Counted from the stretch's first letter, positions 1-12,075 are shown. The stretch: 64,000 bases of DNA from Corylus avellana (GCF_901000735.1 NC_081545.1:2958583-3022582); one strand, 5' to 3'. A program made the numbers and translations. The notes: a model not told the origin generated them from the letters alone.

Positions 1-1652
1 AATAAAATAACAAAAAATGTATTGTTTGATAATGAATTTTAAAAAAAAATTTGCAATTTAAAAACATAAAAATAAATTATGGATTTAAATTGCATGCAAA
101 GGGTGCGTTTTTAAAAATGCACGAATTTAAAGGTTAAACTGTAATTTTAAAAGTTAGATAAAAATAATATTTTTTAAATCACATATTTTAAAATCACAAA
201 TCCAAATAGACCTAGAGACGACCGGGACTACATGCAAATAGGAGTGGGCAATGGCTACCCCTAGTTTTGAAATTTTTTTATTTATTAAATATGCTTTAAA
301 ATGTAAATTTAGGCCAAAAGTTATTAGTTCGGCCATGAACCCATTAAAAGGCAGTCCAAAGTTTGGTCTTGGACCATCAAAAAATCCAAAAATTTTAAGT
401 TTTAATACGCTTTACATTTATATTGTGTTACTATGTGTAATGTTTATCTCTAATAAGTTTTAATACGCTTTACATTCAGGGATTAAATTGAAAATTGAAT
501 TATATTAAAAACTAATTATTTTTTTATTTTGTTTATATTTTCTTAACATTAAATGAATACTAATTTTATTTTTTTATATATTAATTTAGTCCTTAATTTT
601 AATATATTCCTCATCAATTACTTGGTCCCCTACTTAAATATATTTTTAATTCATGCTTTAGCCCCTATCAATAAAAATTTCTGATTCCGTCCCATCACTA
701 TACACCCTACAAAGAGGGGGAAAGGTTGAGAGAAAGAAAGAGCCCTTCAAAAGATTTTTTGGGAGAAAAAAACACTATTTTTTCAAAGATATATTGTGAG
801 GGTAAAAAAGCAGTGAAATTTCCCTTGGTAAATTTCAGCCGGCATAAGGTCCATCACTTGAAAAGATATAATTTGTGGGGAAAAAGCATTCAAATTTCCA
901 AGAATTTGTGGGAGGAAAAAGTAGTCCATTTTGAGTATAGTAATAGGTTGGGTGTGGCATCGAGTCCATTAGACCTGAAAGGCATCTTTTACTTTATGAG
1001 CTTCTTGTCTAAAAAGGACTTGAGTGAGATGTTGAACAAATATAATACTTTGTCCATATGGACCATCTCACTCATACAATTATATATTTTTTCCGTCATG
1101 GATGCACTGAGTCAACCCACTTGCAACACCCTTTTGTTAATTTGGCAAAAGTTATATTTTTTTGGGCTCAGGTTGAGGATTTGATATGAGTCAACCCTTC
1201 ACAAAACTCTGTACAAAACTTGAATTTGAGTGGGATATAGGTTTATCTGCTACAAAAGTCTTACTTTTAGCATTATTCTTAGTTCAATATATGACTGTTT
1301 GTTTTGAGTAATTAGTTGTGTTGCAACATATTTTCTGCATGGAGTATACAAATCTATACCGGCCGCCCCCAAAGGGGAAAGCGACAACAAGCTGCCCCAA
1401 CTGGCACGGAATCTATCAAATGTTTTAATGGAATTTGACTCCAGGGATGAAATTATTTTTTTGACATATCCCAGGGACCTCTTAGTTTACTTTGATATGA
1501 CATGGGGCGATTTGTAATTTAGGCCAACTATACACACTAATTTAGTGATTTTGCATTTATCCCAAATAATAATGATAAGAACTAATCTTAATCCTAGATG
1601 ATGGAAACTAATATTAAAACAACTATTAATCATTATTATAACACAACTTATA

Positions 1653-1925
1653 AGGGTGCGTTTGGCATTGCAATTTCATAGACAAAAAGTGTGATTTTAA
1701 ACCAAATTACAAAAAAAAAATCAATTGTTTGGGATTGGGTTTTAAAAAAATTGTGATTTGGAAATGCATAAATTACAAGTAAGGAAGTGTTTTCTTTTTT
1801 TTGAAAATGCATAATTTTAGAAGCTAAACTACGATTTTAAAAACCAAATCACTGTTTTACCAAACGCTTAATTACACATTTTTAAAAATCATGTTTTAAA
1901 ATCGCAGTCCCAACTAAACCTATCT
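1653..1925. mobile_element. Tourist-like MITE remnant (copy A)
   Basis: The left end reads GGGTGCGTTTGGCATTGC and the right end is a degenerate inverse of it (GCAGTCCCAACTAAACC). The interior is the AT-rich filler with 'gcgattttaaa' motifs seen in the better preserved element at 54386-54723. The TIR type suggests the PIF/Harbinger-derived Tourist group. No clean target-site duplication is visible. Confidence 0.55.
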
Positions 1926-2199
1926 TCCCATAATTCTATCCGTAAGATTCCTCCTCCTTTAGAGTGGACATTGTCCTCAAGGTCCTAATAATTAATCCTT
2001 ATGATTTATGGGCTTAGCAATTGCAACACTCGACCTTAGGCCCAACCGTTTCTTTCCATCACCACCCCATTATTCCCACTGGAACATCACCATTGACTAT
2101 TGAGTTACCATCCACCTTGTTCTCAGAATTTGCCTCTGCTATACATGTTTAAGCTGTACAGTACAGGTGACTATTCTCAATGTTTCTAGCAGTTTTTGT

Positions 2200-2560
2200 T
2201 AGGAAATTTATCATATTTTTCGAACCAGTTATCATATTTTTCACAACCAGTGAGATGCGAAAAATAAAAACATAAAAAACAAGCAATTTCAAAGCATAAA
2301 GATTTACGTGGTTCACCACTAAGAGCTATGTTCACATAGTTTCAGAGAGATTTCACTATTTTTAAAAGAAACAATATAGGAGGCATCAATAATACATATA
2401 TACAAAATCCTAGTCATAAGCGACTATGAATATGACCCCCAACTGGGTTAAAACATCAAGACGGGCCAAACAAATCTTATTTAAACCATAGTGCTTTCAA
2501 AGTCGGACCGAGTCGAATATAAACCACGCTTCATATAACTTAATCGTTTTTGCCCCAGTT
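2200..2560. mobile_element. LTR-like retroelement remnant (copy A; counterpart near 11025-11365)
   Basis: This stretch contains 'tttacgtggttcaccac' and a following 'gagctatgttcacatag', phrases typical of plant copia-type LTRs read in reverse. A similar phrase ('tttacgtgattcggcaa') occurs in the fragment at 51735-52110. No paired LTR, primer-binding site or coding region is visible. The call rests on pattern recognition alone. Confidence 0.35.
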
Positions 2561-3249
2561 TATAAATTTATCACTAACGGCCTTGAGAGATGGACACTCA
2601 AGAATGCTGAGTAGCGTTTTTCTTAATTCTTTCGCATGCTCTCCCTTTCCCTCTTAGACAAAGAATTCATTATTCACATACCTCCGAAATATTGTTAATT
2701 TTTTTGCCAAGTCTAGTACTTAGAGATTCTATCTCATCTCTTGTTACCTGACTTTCTTTAGTTGGAATTGAGATAATGTTTTTTTAAATATTCTGTTATG
2801 AGATACGTGTGTTCTTTATATTCTGTTATGAAATACGTCTTAACTGTAACAAATCCAGTTCTTGAATCCAAGTCAAACTCACTCACTAAACGTTTATATA
2901 AAGAGATATTATATAATAAAGACATACGTTGAGTAATGCTACATATTATACAGTACTAGACTACCATCTCACCTTTATTTTATTGTGCTGATTTCAAAAA
3001 CTGATCAACACTGCCATATTATATTAGAATGGGGTAAAACCATTCTCAATAAGTATAGTCACTCCTCAAGCGGACATGTAAAAATATAAAATAAAATAAA
3101 GATAAAATGGTGGTGTAAGATGAAGCATTACTCGTTACAATAATTTGACAAATCATTTGGATATATGACGAAAATCAGAAATAAGTGCATTCATCTCTCT
3201 GGTGGGCTTAGAGCCTTAGACTAAAAAAAAAGGACATTCAAACACAAGT

Positions 3250-3900
3250 AATGTTACTTTTTACACCCTAGAAGCCATCTCTCGACTCTGCTCCCTCCTC
3301 CTCTCCCTTTTCCCTTCCATGTACTCTTTGCTCCTACCCTCCTCCTCTCTTTTTTTTTTTTTTTTTTTAAATAATGTTTGTAGGTGTTCTCCAACCAGAT
3401 CAGCAACTACGGCTTCTCCGCTATGCGTCCGTCTACCTTCCACCCTATTGTGCCATTTATCTCCTCCCTGGTCGGTACAACTGTTTGCTGGTTGTCTATG
3501 TTTTTTGTTTTGAATAAGATGTTTCTTCTCTAAATCTGCCCTCATGAGTGATGATGAATAATTAAGTTTGAGGGGTTATTTTTCATGACTGGTTTAAATA
3601 AATTTTGTTAGAAAATTTGGCTACCTATATCTTAAATCTAGTCCGCTTGGAATAGATCTGTTGTATTTGCACATGGTTAATTAGTGGAAGATTGAAGTCA
3701 TAGATTGTAAGAATTTTTGTTTGTATCTATGACTTTGTAACCTCATAACATGTCGATATGATTTTTGCAGAGCTTTATGCTTTGTGCTGTAAGAGCTTTT
3801 TGCTCTGTGCTATTTCGGCTGCTCTATAAGAGTTTTATTCTCGTCTTTAATCAATAAAATTCTCAGATTTCCGTTCAAAAAAAAATGTTACTTTTTACAC
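3250..3900 (+). mobile_element. Retroposed element with 17-bp target-site duplication (copy A)
   Basis: AATGTTACTTTTTACAC occurs at 3250-3266 and again at 3884-3900, flanking a roughly 617-bp insert that ends in an A tract. The insert has polyadenylation-like 'aataaaattc' just before the tail and no convincing ORF. This is the hallmark of LINE-mediated retroposition: a 5'-truncated LINE 3' end, a SINE or a processed RNA. A related 3' end in opposite orientation lies near 59530-60150, which argues for a repeat family. Confidence 0.75.
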
Positions 3901-4029
3901 TAATTTATTACACTTATCTTATATCGATTGACATGATCAACATGTCATAATGATATGTATGAAATAAGTATGATAAATAAACGTTAAAGAACTTTTGTTT
4001 TATCTTAACCATATGTGCTCAGTCAATCC

Positions 4030-4165
4030 AAATATGTTCCGTTTTAAACCCCAAAACTCACCCACTGAACGTTCAAAATCATCAAGCAAATAAATCCAAT
4101 CTAATTTCTCTTCGTCTTCCCCATTCACCACCAGATCATAACCAGTTCTTGATTTCCATTCTCTT
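4030..4165 (+). pseudogene. Relic of LysM receptor gene 5' leader (copy A)
   Basis: The stretch has the same order of phrases as the leader of the LysM receptor exons downstream: 'aaccccaaaac', then 'cgttcaaaatcatcaagcaaataaa', 'ccaatctaatttctcttcg', 'tcttcccc', 'caccaccag' and 'ccagttcttgattt'. The corresponding leader lies at about 22570-22690 and 25665-25800. No LysM coding sequence follows here. I infer a duplicated promoter/leader whose coding part was lost. Confidence 0.7.
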
Positions 4166-4234
4166 TAAGAAAATCACTTTGTTGGAATTGGATGATTGAG
4201 AGAGATGTCTTTTATGTTCTCTTACAGGCTAGAT

Positions 4235-4380
4235 ACATGTGTCTCAATTCCAACTAGTCTTCCTGAATCCAAACCAAACCCACGAGCCAAATCGGTTATA
4301 TAAATTATAAAGAGATATTATATAATAAAACTTGTATGGGTTTGGTAAGATCATAAAGTCGTATGAATTTATGCGATGAC
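4235..4380. repeat. Dispersed LysM-flank module
   Basis: A module with 'ctcaattccaac', 'aatccaaaccaaacccac', 'ggttatataaa', 'gagatattatataataaaa' and 'taagatcataaagtcg' recurs in whole or part near 2850-2935, 11655-11745, 13070-13205 and 15565-15695. Its placement next to LysM-leader relics suggests it belongs to the amplified upstream flank of that gene family. It is not coding. Confidence 0.6.
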
Positions 4381-4554
4381 ATACATGCATGATTTCTTTA
4401 TATAAAAAATTCTCCCGTGCCCTCTTCAGTGGACTTTCATTTTTCTTTATAGAAATATATAATGGGATATATAAATATGAAAGAAGGAGAGAAGTGCTGG
4501 ACAAAAGCTCTTCGGGCTGCATCTTGACTCTATTAATTTGTATAATCATATATA

Positions 4555-6344
4555 TATATATAAAAGCCGAGTTTTGACGTAGGGAGTGTTTAGAATTGCG
4601 ACACGTGTCCTCCTAACTCCATCTCCCACGTCTCTCTCTCTCTCTGTCTCCATCTATCTCAACTTAAATGTCTTAAACTAATTCTATGGTTTAAGACATT
4701 TAATTAATTGTGCTAACTCTCACTCTCTCATAATTTGTGTTTCAACCGTTTTTTGTCTCTCTCTCTCTCTCCCTCTATCTCAACTTAAATGTCTTAAACT
4801 AATTCTGTGGTTTAAGATATTTAATTAATTGTGCTAACTCTCACTCTCCCATAATTTGTGTTTCAACCATTTTTTGTCACTCTCTCTCTCCCTCTATCTC
4901 CACTTAAATGTTTTAAACTAATTCTATGGTTTAAGACAATTAATTGTGCTAACTCTCACTCTCCCATAATTTGTGTTTTAATCGTTTTTTTTTTTTAAGA
5001 ATTAATTGTGCTAACTTTCACTCTCCCATAATTTATATTTCAACCATTTTTTAATATAATTTTATGTTTGAACCTTTTCTTTTCTCTCTCTAAACTAATT
5101 ATATGGTTTAAGTGTCTTAACTATTTCTCTCTCCCATAATTTTGTCTCTCTCTCTCTCTCTCTCCTTCTATCTCCATTTAAATGTTTTATATATATATAA
5201 AGGCCGAGTTTTGACGTAGGGAGTGCTTAGAATTGCGACACTTGTCCTCCTAACTCCATCTCCCACATCTCTCTCTCCCTCTATCTCAACTTAAATGTCT
5301 TAAACTAATTCTATGGTTTAAGACATTTAATTAATTGTGCTAACTCTCACTCTCCCATAATTTGTGTTTCAACCGTTTTTTGTCTCTCTCTCTCTCTCGC
5401 TCTTTCTCCACTTAAATGTCTTAAACTAATTCTATGGTTTAAGACAATTAATTGTGCTAACTCTCACTTTCCCATAATTTGTGTTTTAATCGTTTTTTTT
5501 TTTAAAAAAAAGAATTAATTGTGCTAACTCTCACTCTCCCATAATCTCTCACTCTCCCATAATTTATATTTCAACCATTTTTTTTTAATATAATTTTATG
5601 TTTGAACCTTTTCTTTTCTCTCTCTAAACTAAGTATATGGTTTAAGTGTCTTAACTATCTCTCTCTCCCATAATTTTGTCTCTCTCTCTCTCTCCTTCTA
5701 TCTTCACTTAAATATCTTAAATCTCTCTCCTATAATTTCATATCTGAATTCTTTTTTTTTTAATTAATTGTCCTAACTCTCACTCTCCCATAATCTCTCT
5801 CTCTTCCATAATTTATGTTTCAACCATTTTTTGTCTCTCTCCCATAATTTTGTCTCTCTCTCTCTCTCTCTCTCCCTCTATCTCCACTTAAATGTCTTAA
5901 ATCTCTCTCCCATAATTTTATATCTGAATTCATTTTTTTTAACTCTCACTCTCCCATAATCTCTCTATCTCCCATAATTTATGTTTCAACCATTTTTTTT
6001 TTTTAATATAATTTTATGTTTGAACTTTTTCTTTGCTATCTCTAAACTAATTATATGGTTTAAGTGTCTTAATTATTTCTCTCTCCCATAATTTTATTTC
6101 TTAATTATCAATTAAATGCATTCCAATTAAAACCCATATGTTTTAATTGTCTCACATTAAGATATAAAGAGAAAGCAAGAAAAGATAAAAAGAAAAATAA
6201 AGAAAGAGAGAGAGAGGGAGAGAGAATTTGTAAATCTTTTGTTTTCTTCGTTAAGACAATTAAATATATTACAAATAAAACCTATAAGTTTTAATTGTCT
6301 CACACTAAGATATAAAGAGAAAGCAAGAGAAGATAAAAAGAAAA

Positions 6345-6382
<38 letters not shown>

Positions 6383-6874
6383 TGTGAACATTTTGTTTTC
6401 TTCATTAAGACAATTAAATATATTACAAATAAAACCTATACGTTTTAATTATCTCACATTGAGATATAAACATAATGTAAGAGAAGATGAAAAGAGAGAT
6501 TTTTTTTTTTTTTTTTTTGACAAGCTTTTGTTTTCTTCATTTAGACAATTCAATACATTACAAATAAAACCCTTGTGTTTTAACTATCTCACTAAAAGGC
6601 TAACATCTAAAACGCCACGTGTCGCAATTCTAGGCAAGAGAATTTGTGAACCTTTTGTTTTCTTCATTAAGATAATTAAATATATTACAAATAAAACCTA
6701 AGCAAGAGAAGAAAAGAGAAAAATAAACAGAGAGAAAGAGCCGAGTTTTGATGTAGGGAGTACTTAGAATTGCAACACGTGTCCTCCTAACTCCATCTCC
6801 CACGTCTCTCTCTCTCTCTCTTCCTCTATCTCAACTTAAATGTCTTAAACTAATTCTATGGTTTAAGACATTTA
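4555..6874. repeat. CT-rich, hairpin-bearing repeat array
   Basis: About 2.3 kb of degenerate tandem units rich in (CT)n, 'cccataatttgtgtttcaacc' type phrases and 'aattaattgtgctaactctcactctc'. Three header motifs 'gccgagttttgacgtaggga' occur near 4566, 5203 and 6739 (the last with one change), each followed by 'ttagaattgcgacac' type sequence and 'tcctcctaactccatctccca'. Within the units AAATGTCTTAAAC and GTTTAAGACATTT form 13-bp perfect inverted repeats around a 10-nt loop at 4666-4701, 5293-5328 and 6838-6873, with decayed versions near 4787, 4906 and 5413. The open frames here are only translated CT or GA runs. A Helitron-derived origin is conceivable but unproven. Confidence 0.8.
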
Positions 6875-6974
6875 NNNNNNNNNNNNNNNNNNNNNNNNNN
6901 NNNNNNNNNNNNNNNNNNNNNNNNNNNNNNNNNNNNNNNNNNNNNNNNNNNNNNNNNNNNNNNNNNNNNNNNNN
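6875..6974. other. Scaffold gap (100 N)
   Basis: Exactly 100 N, a common placeholder for a gap of unknown length. It interrupts the CT-rich array immediately after a perfect hairpin motif. The sequence on the right (6975-7220) does not resemble the array. Confidence 0.95.
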
Positions 6975-7697
6975 GAAAAAGGCCACCTGTAAGCGACGAT
7001 GAGATGGTAGTGGAGGATGAAAAGGAATGGCCACCAGATATATATAATATGCCCTGTCTAATCTTCTTAGACTCAGATCCTTGAATTCCCAATGTGACAT
7101 CAAACTTTGACGTTCCTTCCATTTTTGTTTCCCACCATACCAACATTTTTTCTTGCGCATTTGTCATCATCATTCATCAAGGGATTTCTTTTTTCCTTCA
7201 AAAGAATCGTACATTAATATCCAATGTGCTCAGGACGGAACCAGGGGTCGAGGGGCGTAAAAGTTAAACTTAACCTCTCATTCATGCTTTCGTCTTCCGT
7301 AAGAAATCTTGTGTAACGTCCCGGTTTCATATTGTCTAGTTATTAGGTGAAGTTAATCAACTCTATAAGAAATTCTAAGAAAGCTCTAAATTGACTGATC
7401 ATTTTAAAGTGATAGCGCAGATGTAATTAACGTTTTTTCCTAAATCTGTATATACGATATAGCTGCTATATCAGTGTACCTTAGGTCTAAAGTGGTAGAC
7501 ACTAAAAGATCATTCTGATGCATCAAAGTTTTTGAGTGGGCTAAATGTTGGAAGGCGTGGCCATATCTAGATATAGTTGTTGAGATCTTTCCTGTCCATC
7601 ATGGTTTGATAAACTTGATTGGCTGTTGAAGTGCCATTCAAAAGAAACTTATTATAGAATTAGAAGAAAAAAAAGAAACTTACTATATATTAACAAA
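6975..7697. other. Non-coding stretch without recognisable features
   Basis: I find no supported gene. Short open frames on the minus strand near 6975-7170 run into the gap and resemble nothing I know. The phrase 'aggacggaaccaggggtcgaggggcg' near 7232 is loosely like a dispersed repeat also seen near 47260 and 61460. Confidence 0.5.
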
Positions 7698-8681
7698 GGC
7701 TTAAATACTAAAGGATAGAGTTTTCCTCCAAACTGAGCTGGAGAAACTTTCTTCAATCCGTTTATAAAAATGACATGTGTCAATTTTGTTAATAACATGT
7801 GAGATGCACATGAATTTTTATTATTATTTATTCCAACTTTGTCCCTGCGATTAAAAAAACATATGCATTTCACATATTCAAATGATACATGTTATTTTTA
7901 TAGACTGAGTTGGAGAAAGTTCCTCCAACCCAGTTTGGAGAAAAACTATGTCCAATACTAAATACCCCCTGGGGTTTTGTTACTTTATTTTTTCCTTCAT
8001 AAAATTTGATTTTTATCATAAGAAGTTCCTGTAGTTTTGATAATATACCAAATTAGTCATTCTGTCAATTGACTGTTAGTTGACTTAACGGAAGTCCACG
8101 TGGGCCAATCAAATGTTGACACGTGGCACCTACTTAAAATTTTTTTTAATTAAAATTTTTTTTTTTTTTTTAAACAAAAAAAAAAAAAAAAATTGGGCAT
8201 TTGGGGGTGGCTTGGTGGGGTGGCCTGGCCACCCCCATCTGGCCGGAGGAGCCACCTTGGAGCCAAGAAGCCATTCCCAGTACCCACTGGGAGTGATTTC
8301 GGCCACCCCCTTGGGCACAAGGGGGTGGTTCGGCCACCCCCTTGGAGCCAAGGGGGTGGCCAGGCCACCCCCATGGCCAAAGGGGGTGGCCGAGCCACCC
8401 CCAAATGGCCAAGCCACCCCTAATTTTTTTTCTTTTTTTTTTGTTTTTTGTTTTAAAAAAAAAATAAGTACTTTTTTTTTTAATTAAAAAAAATTAAGTT
8501 GGTGCCACGTGTCAACATTTGATTAGTCTATATGGACTTCCGTTAAGTCAACTAATGGTCAACTGACAAGAGACTAATTTGGTCTATTATCAAAACCATA
8601 GGGACCTCCTATGATAAAAATCTAACCCTAGAAGGGAAAAAATAAAGTAACGAAACCCAATGGATATTTAGTATTTAACGC
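7698..8681. mobile_element. Mutator-like fold-back element with 9-bp target-site duplication
   Basis: ATTAACAAA occurs at 7689-7697 and 8682-8690, directly flanking inverted termini (GGCTTAAATACTAAATA on the left; the right end reads as GCGTTAAATACTAAATA in reverse complement). The arms of roughly 200 bp are inverted copies: the left arm around 7970-8140 has 'gacttaacggaagtccacg' and 'caaatgttgacacgtgg', and the right arm around 8495-8670 has their complements. The core (8195-8425) is GC-rich, with repeated 'ggggtggc' and 'gccaccccc' that themselves pair. A 9-bp target duplication points to the Mutator superfamily. The element is non-autonomous with no coding sequence. Confidence 0.8.
7713..7953. 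mobile_element. MITE nested in the tip of the fold-back element
   Basis: A 241-bp element flanked by a perfect 9-bp repeat AATACTAAA (7704-7712 and 7954-7962). Its ends are long inverted repeats: left 'ttttcctccaaactgagctg' and right 'aacccagtttggagaaaaac'. The duplicated 9-mer is the start of the host fold-back element's terminal repeat, so this MITE landed inside it afterwards. The 9-bp duplication again suggests a Mutator-like family. Confidence 0.8.
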
Positions 8682-8756
8682 ATTAACAAATGCACTAATA
8701 AGTTTTAATCTAAAATAGATACACATGTACATAGAAGATCCTATCAAATAAGTCTA

Positions 8757-9018
8757 AAAGCATGTTTGGCCCTGCGATTTTATAGGTTAAAAATGCGTTT
8801 TTAAATAAAATAACAAAAAATGTATTGTTTGATAATGAATTTTAAAAAAAAATTTGCAATTTAAAAACATAAAAATAAATTATGGATTTAAATTGCATGC
8901 AAAGGGTGCGTTTTTAAAAATGCACGAATTTAAAGGTTAAACTGTAATTTTAAAAGTTAGATAAAAATAATATTTTTTAAATCACATATTTTAAAATCAC
9001 AAATCCAAATAGACCTAG
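8757..9018. mobile_element. Tourist-like MITE spanning the start of copy B
   Basis: The left end 'agcatgtttggccctgcga' and the right end 'tcacaaatccaaatagacc' are imperfect inverted repeats of the same GTTTGG-type family as the other MITEs here. In copy A only the part from base 1 to about 215 is inside the window. The duplicated unit therefore probably starts at or before position 8757 in copy B coordinates. Confidence 0.5.
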
Positions 9019-10455
9019 AGACGACCGGGACTACATGCAAATAGGAGTGGGCAATGGCTACCCCTAGTTTTGAAATTTTTTTATTTATTAAATATGCTTT
9101 AAAATGTAAATTTAGGCCAAAAGTTATTAGTTCGGCCATGAACCCATTAAAAGGCAGTCCAAAGTTTGGTCTTGGACCATCAAAAAATCCAAAAATTTTA
9201 AGTTTTAATACGCTTTACATTTATATTGTGTTACTATGTGTAATGTTTATCTCTAATAAGTTTTAATACGCTTTACATTCAGGGATTAAATTGAAAATTG
9301 AATTATATTAAAAACTAATTATTTTTTTATTTTGTTTATATTTTCTTAACATTAAATGAATACTAATTTTATTTTTTTATATATTAATTTAGTCCTTAAT
9401 TTTAATATATTCCTCATCAATTACTTGGTCCCCTACTTAAATATATTTTTAATTCATGCTTTAGCCCCTATCAATAAAAATTTCTGATTCCGTCCCATCA
9501 CTATACACCCTACAAAGAGGGGGAAAGGTTGAGAGAAAGAAAGAGCCCTTCAAAAGATTTTTTGGGAGAAAAAAACACTATTTTTTCAAAGATATATTGT
9601 GAGGGTAAAAAAGCAGTGAAATTTCCCTTGGTAAATTTCAGCCGGCATAAGGTCCATCACTTGAAAAGATATAATTTGTGGGGAAAAAGCATTCAAATTT
9701 CCAAGAATTTGTGGGAGGAAAAAGTAGTCCATTTTGAGTATAGTAATAGGTTGGGTGTGGCATCGAGTCCATTAGACCTGAAAGGCATCTTTTACTTTAT
9801 GAGCTTCTTGTCTAAAAAGGACTTGAGTGAGATGTTGAACAAATATAATACTTTGTCCATATGGACCATCTCACTCATACAATTATATATTTTTTCCGTC
9901 ATGGATGCACTGAGTCAACCCACTTGCAACACCCTTTTGTTAATTTGGCAAAAGTTATATTTTTTTGGGCTCAGGTTGAGGATTTGATATGAGTCAACCC
10001 TTCACAAAACTCTGTACAAAACTTGAATTTGAGTGGGATATAGGTTTATCCGCTACAAAAGTCTTACTTTTAGCATTATTCTTAGTTCAATATATGACTG
10101 TTTGTTTTGAGTAATTAGTTGTGTTGCAACATATTTTTTGCATGGAGTATACAAATCTATACCGGCCGCCCCCAAAGGGGAAAGCGACAACAAGCTGTCC
10201 CAACTGGCACGAAATCTATCAAATGTTTTAATGGAATTTGACTCCAGGGATGAAATTATTTTTTTGACATATCCCAGGGACCTCTTAGTTTACTTTGATA
10301 TGACATAGGGCGATTTGTAATTTAGGCCAACTACACACACTAATTTAGTGATTTTGCATTTATCCCAAATAATAATGATAAGAACTAATCTTAATCCTAG
10401 ATGATGGAAACTAATATTAAAACAACTATTAATCATTATTAGAACACAACTTATA

Positions 10456-10731
10456 AGTGTGCGTTTGGCATTGCGATTTCATAGATAAAAAGTGTGATTT
10501 TAAACCAAATTACAAAAAAAATCAATTGTTTGGGATTGGGTTTTAAAAAAATTGTGATATGGAAATGCATAAATTACAAGTAAGGAAGTGTTTTTTTTTT
10601 TTTTTTTTTGAAAATGCATAATTTTAGAAGCTAAACTACGATTTTAAAAGCCAAATCACTATTTTACCAAACGCTTAATTACACATTTTTAAAAATCATG
10701 TTTTAAATTCGCAGTCCCAACTAAACCTATC
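10456..10731. mobile_element. Tourist-like MITE remnant (copy B)
   Basis: Copy B counterpart of the element at 1653-1925. The main difference is a longer T run near 10590-10610. It is shared by both copies, so it was inserted before the duplication. Confidence 0.55.
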
Positions 10732-12075
10732 TTCCCATAATTCTATCCGTAAGATTCCTCCTCCTTTAGAGTGGACATTGTCCTCAAGGTCCTAAGAATT
10801 AATCCTTATGATTTATGGGCTTAGCAATTGCAACACTCGACCTTAGGCCCAACCGTTTCTTTCCATCACCACCAAATTGCCCCGGCCCATTATTCCCACT
10901 GGAACATCACCATTGATTATTGAATTACCATCCACCTTGTTCTCAGAATTTGCCTCTGCTATACATGTTTAAGCTGTACAGTACAGGTGACTATTCTCAA
11001 TGTTTCTAGCAGTTTTTGTTAGGAAATTTATCATATTTTTCGAACCAGTTATCATATTTTTCACAACTAGTGAGACGCGAAAAATAAAAACATAAAAAAC
11101 AAGCAATTTCAAAGCATAAACATTTACGTGGTTCACCACTAAGAGCTATGTTCACACAGTTTCAGAGAGATTTCACTATTTTTAAAAGAAATAATATAGG
11201 AGGCATCAATAATACATATATACAAAATCCTAGTCATAAGCGACTATGAATATGACCCCCAACTGGGTTAAAACATCAAGACGGGCCAAACAAATCTTAT
11301 TTAAACCATAGTGCTTTCAAAGTCAGACCGAGTCGAATACAAATCACGCTTCATATAACTTAATCGTTTTTGCCCCAGTTTATAAATTTATCACTAACGG
11401 CCTTGAGAGATGGACACTCACGAATGCTGAGTAGCGTTTTTCTTAATTCTTTCGCATGCTCTCCCTTTCCCTCTTAGACAAAGAATTCATTATTCACATA
11501 CCTCCGAAATATTGTTAATTTTTTTGCCAAGTCTAGTACTTAGAGATTCTATCTCATCTCTTGTTACCTGACTTTCTTTAGTTGGAATTGAGATAATGTT
11601 TTTTTAAATATTCTGTTATGAGATACGTGTGTTCTTTATATTCTGTTATGAAATACGTCTTAACTGTAACAAATCCAGTTCTAGAATCCAAGTCAAACTC
11701 ACTCACTAAACGTTTATATAGAGAGATATTATATAATAAAGACACATACGTTGAGTAATGCTACATATTATACAGTACTAGACTACCATCTCACCTTTAT
11801 TTTATTGTGCTGATTTCAAAAACTGATCAACACTGCCATATTATATTAGAATGGGGTAAAACAATTCTCAATAAGTATAATCACTCCTCAAGCGGACATG
11901 TGAAAATATAAAATAAAATAAAATAAAGATAAAATGGTGGTGTAAGATGAAGCATTACTCGTTACAATAATTTGACAAATCATTTGGATATATGACGAAA
12001 ATCAGAAATAAGTGCATTCATCTCTTTGGTGGGCTTAGAGCCTTAGACTAAAAAAAAACGACATTCAAACACAAA

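Larger units (their letters stand above)
1..4547. repeat. Segmental duplication, copy A
   Basis: This block matches 8804-13372 base for base over long stretches at an offset of 8803, drifting by a few bases after small indels. Differences are scattered substitutions and short homopolymer changes. The left boundary of copy A is outside the window, because base 1 already falls inside a MITE that is complete in copy B. The right boundary is near 4547, where a TA run and the CT-rich array begin. I see no intact gene in it; it holds MITEs, an LTR-like remnant, a retroposed element and LysM-gene 5' flank debris. Confidence 0.93.

Noticed and set aside
726..1184. 152-residue open frame, repeated identically at 9529-9987
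   Set aside because: It begins at TTG rather than ATG, resembles no family I know, has a poly-T/AT-rich composition, and its conservation is explained by the recent block duplication.
6157..6405. Leu/Ser-rich frame and its Arg/Glu antisense
   Set aside because: Translated (CT)n and (GA)n microsatellites within the repeat array.
8113..8487. Several overlapping Pro/Gly/Trp-rich open frames on both strands
   Set aside because: They are translations of the GC-rich self-complementary core of a fold-back transposon; openness in many frames at once is a composition effect.
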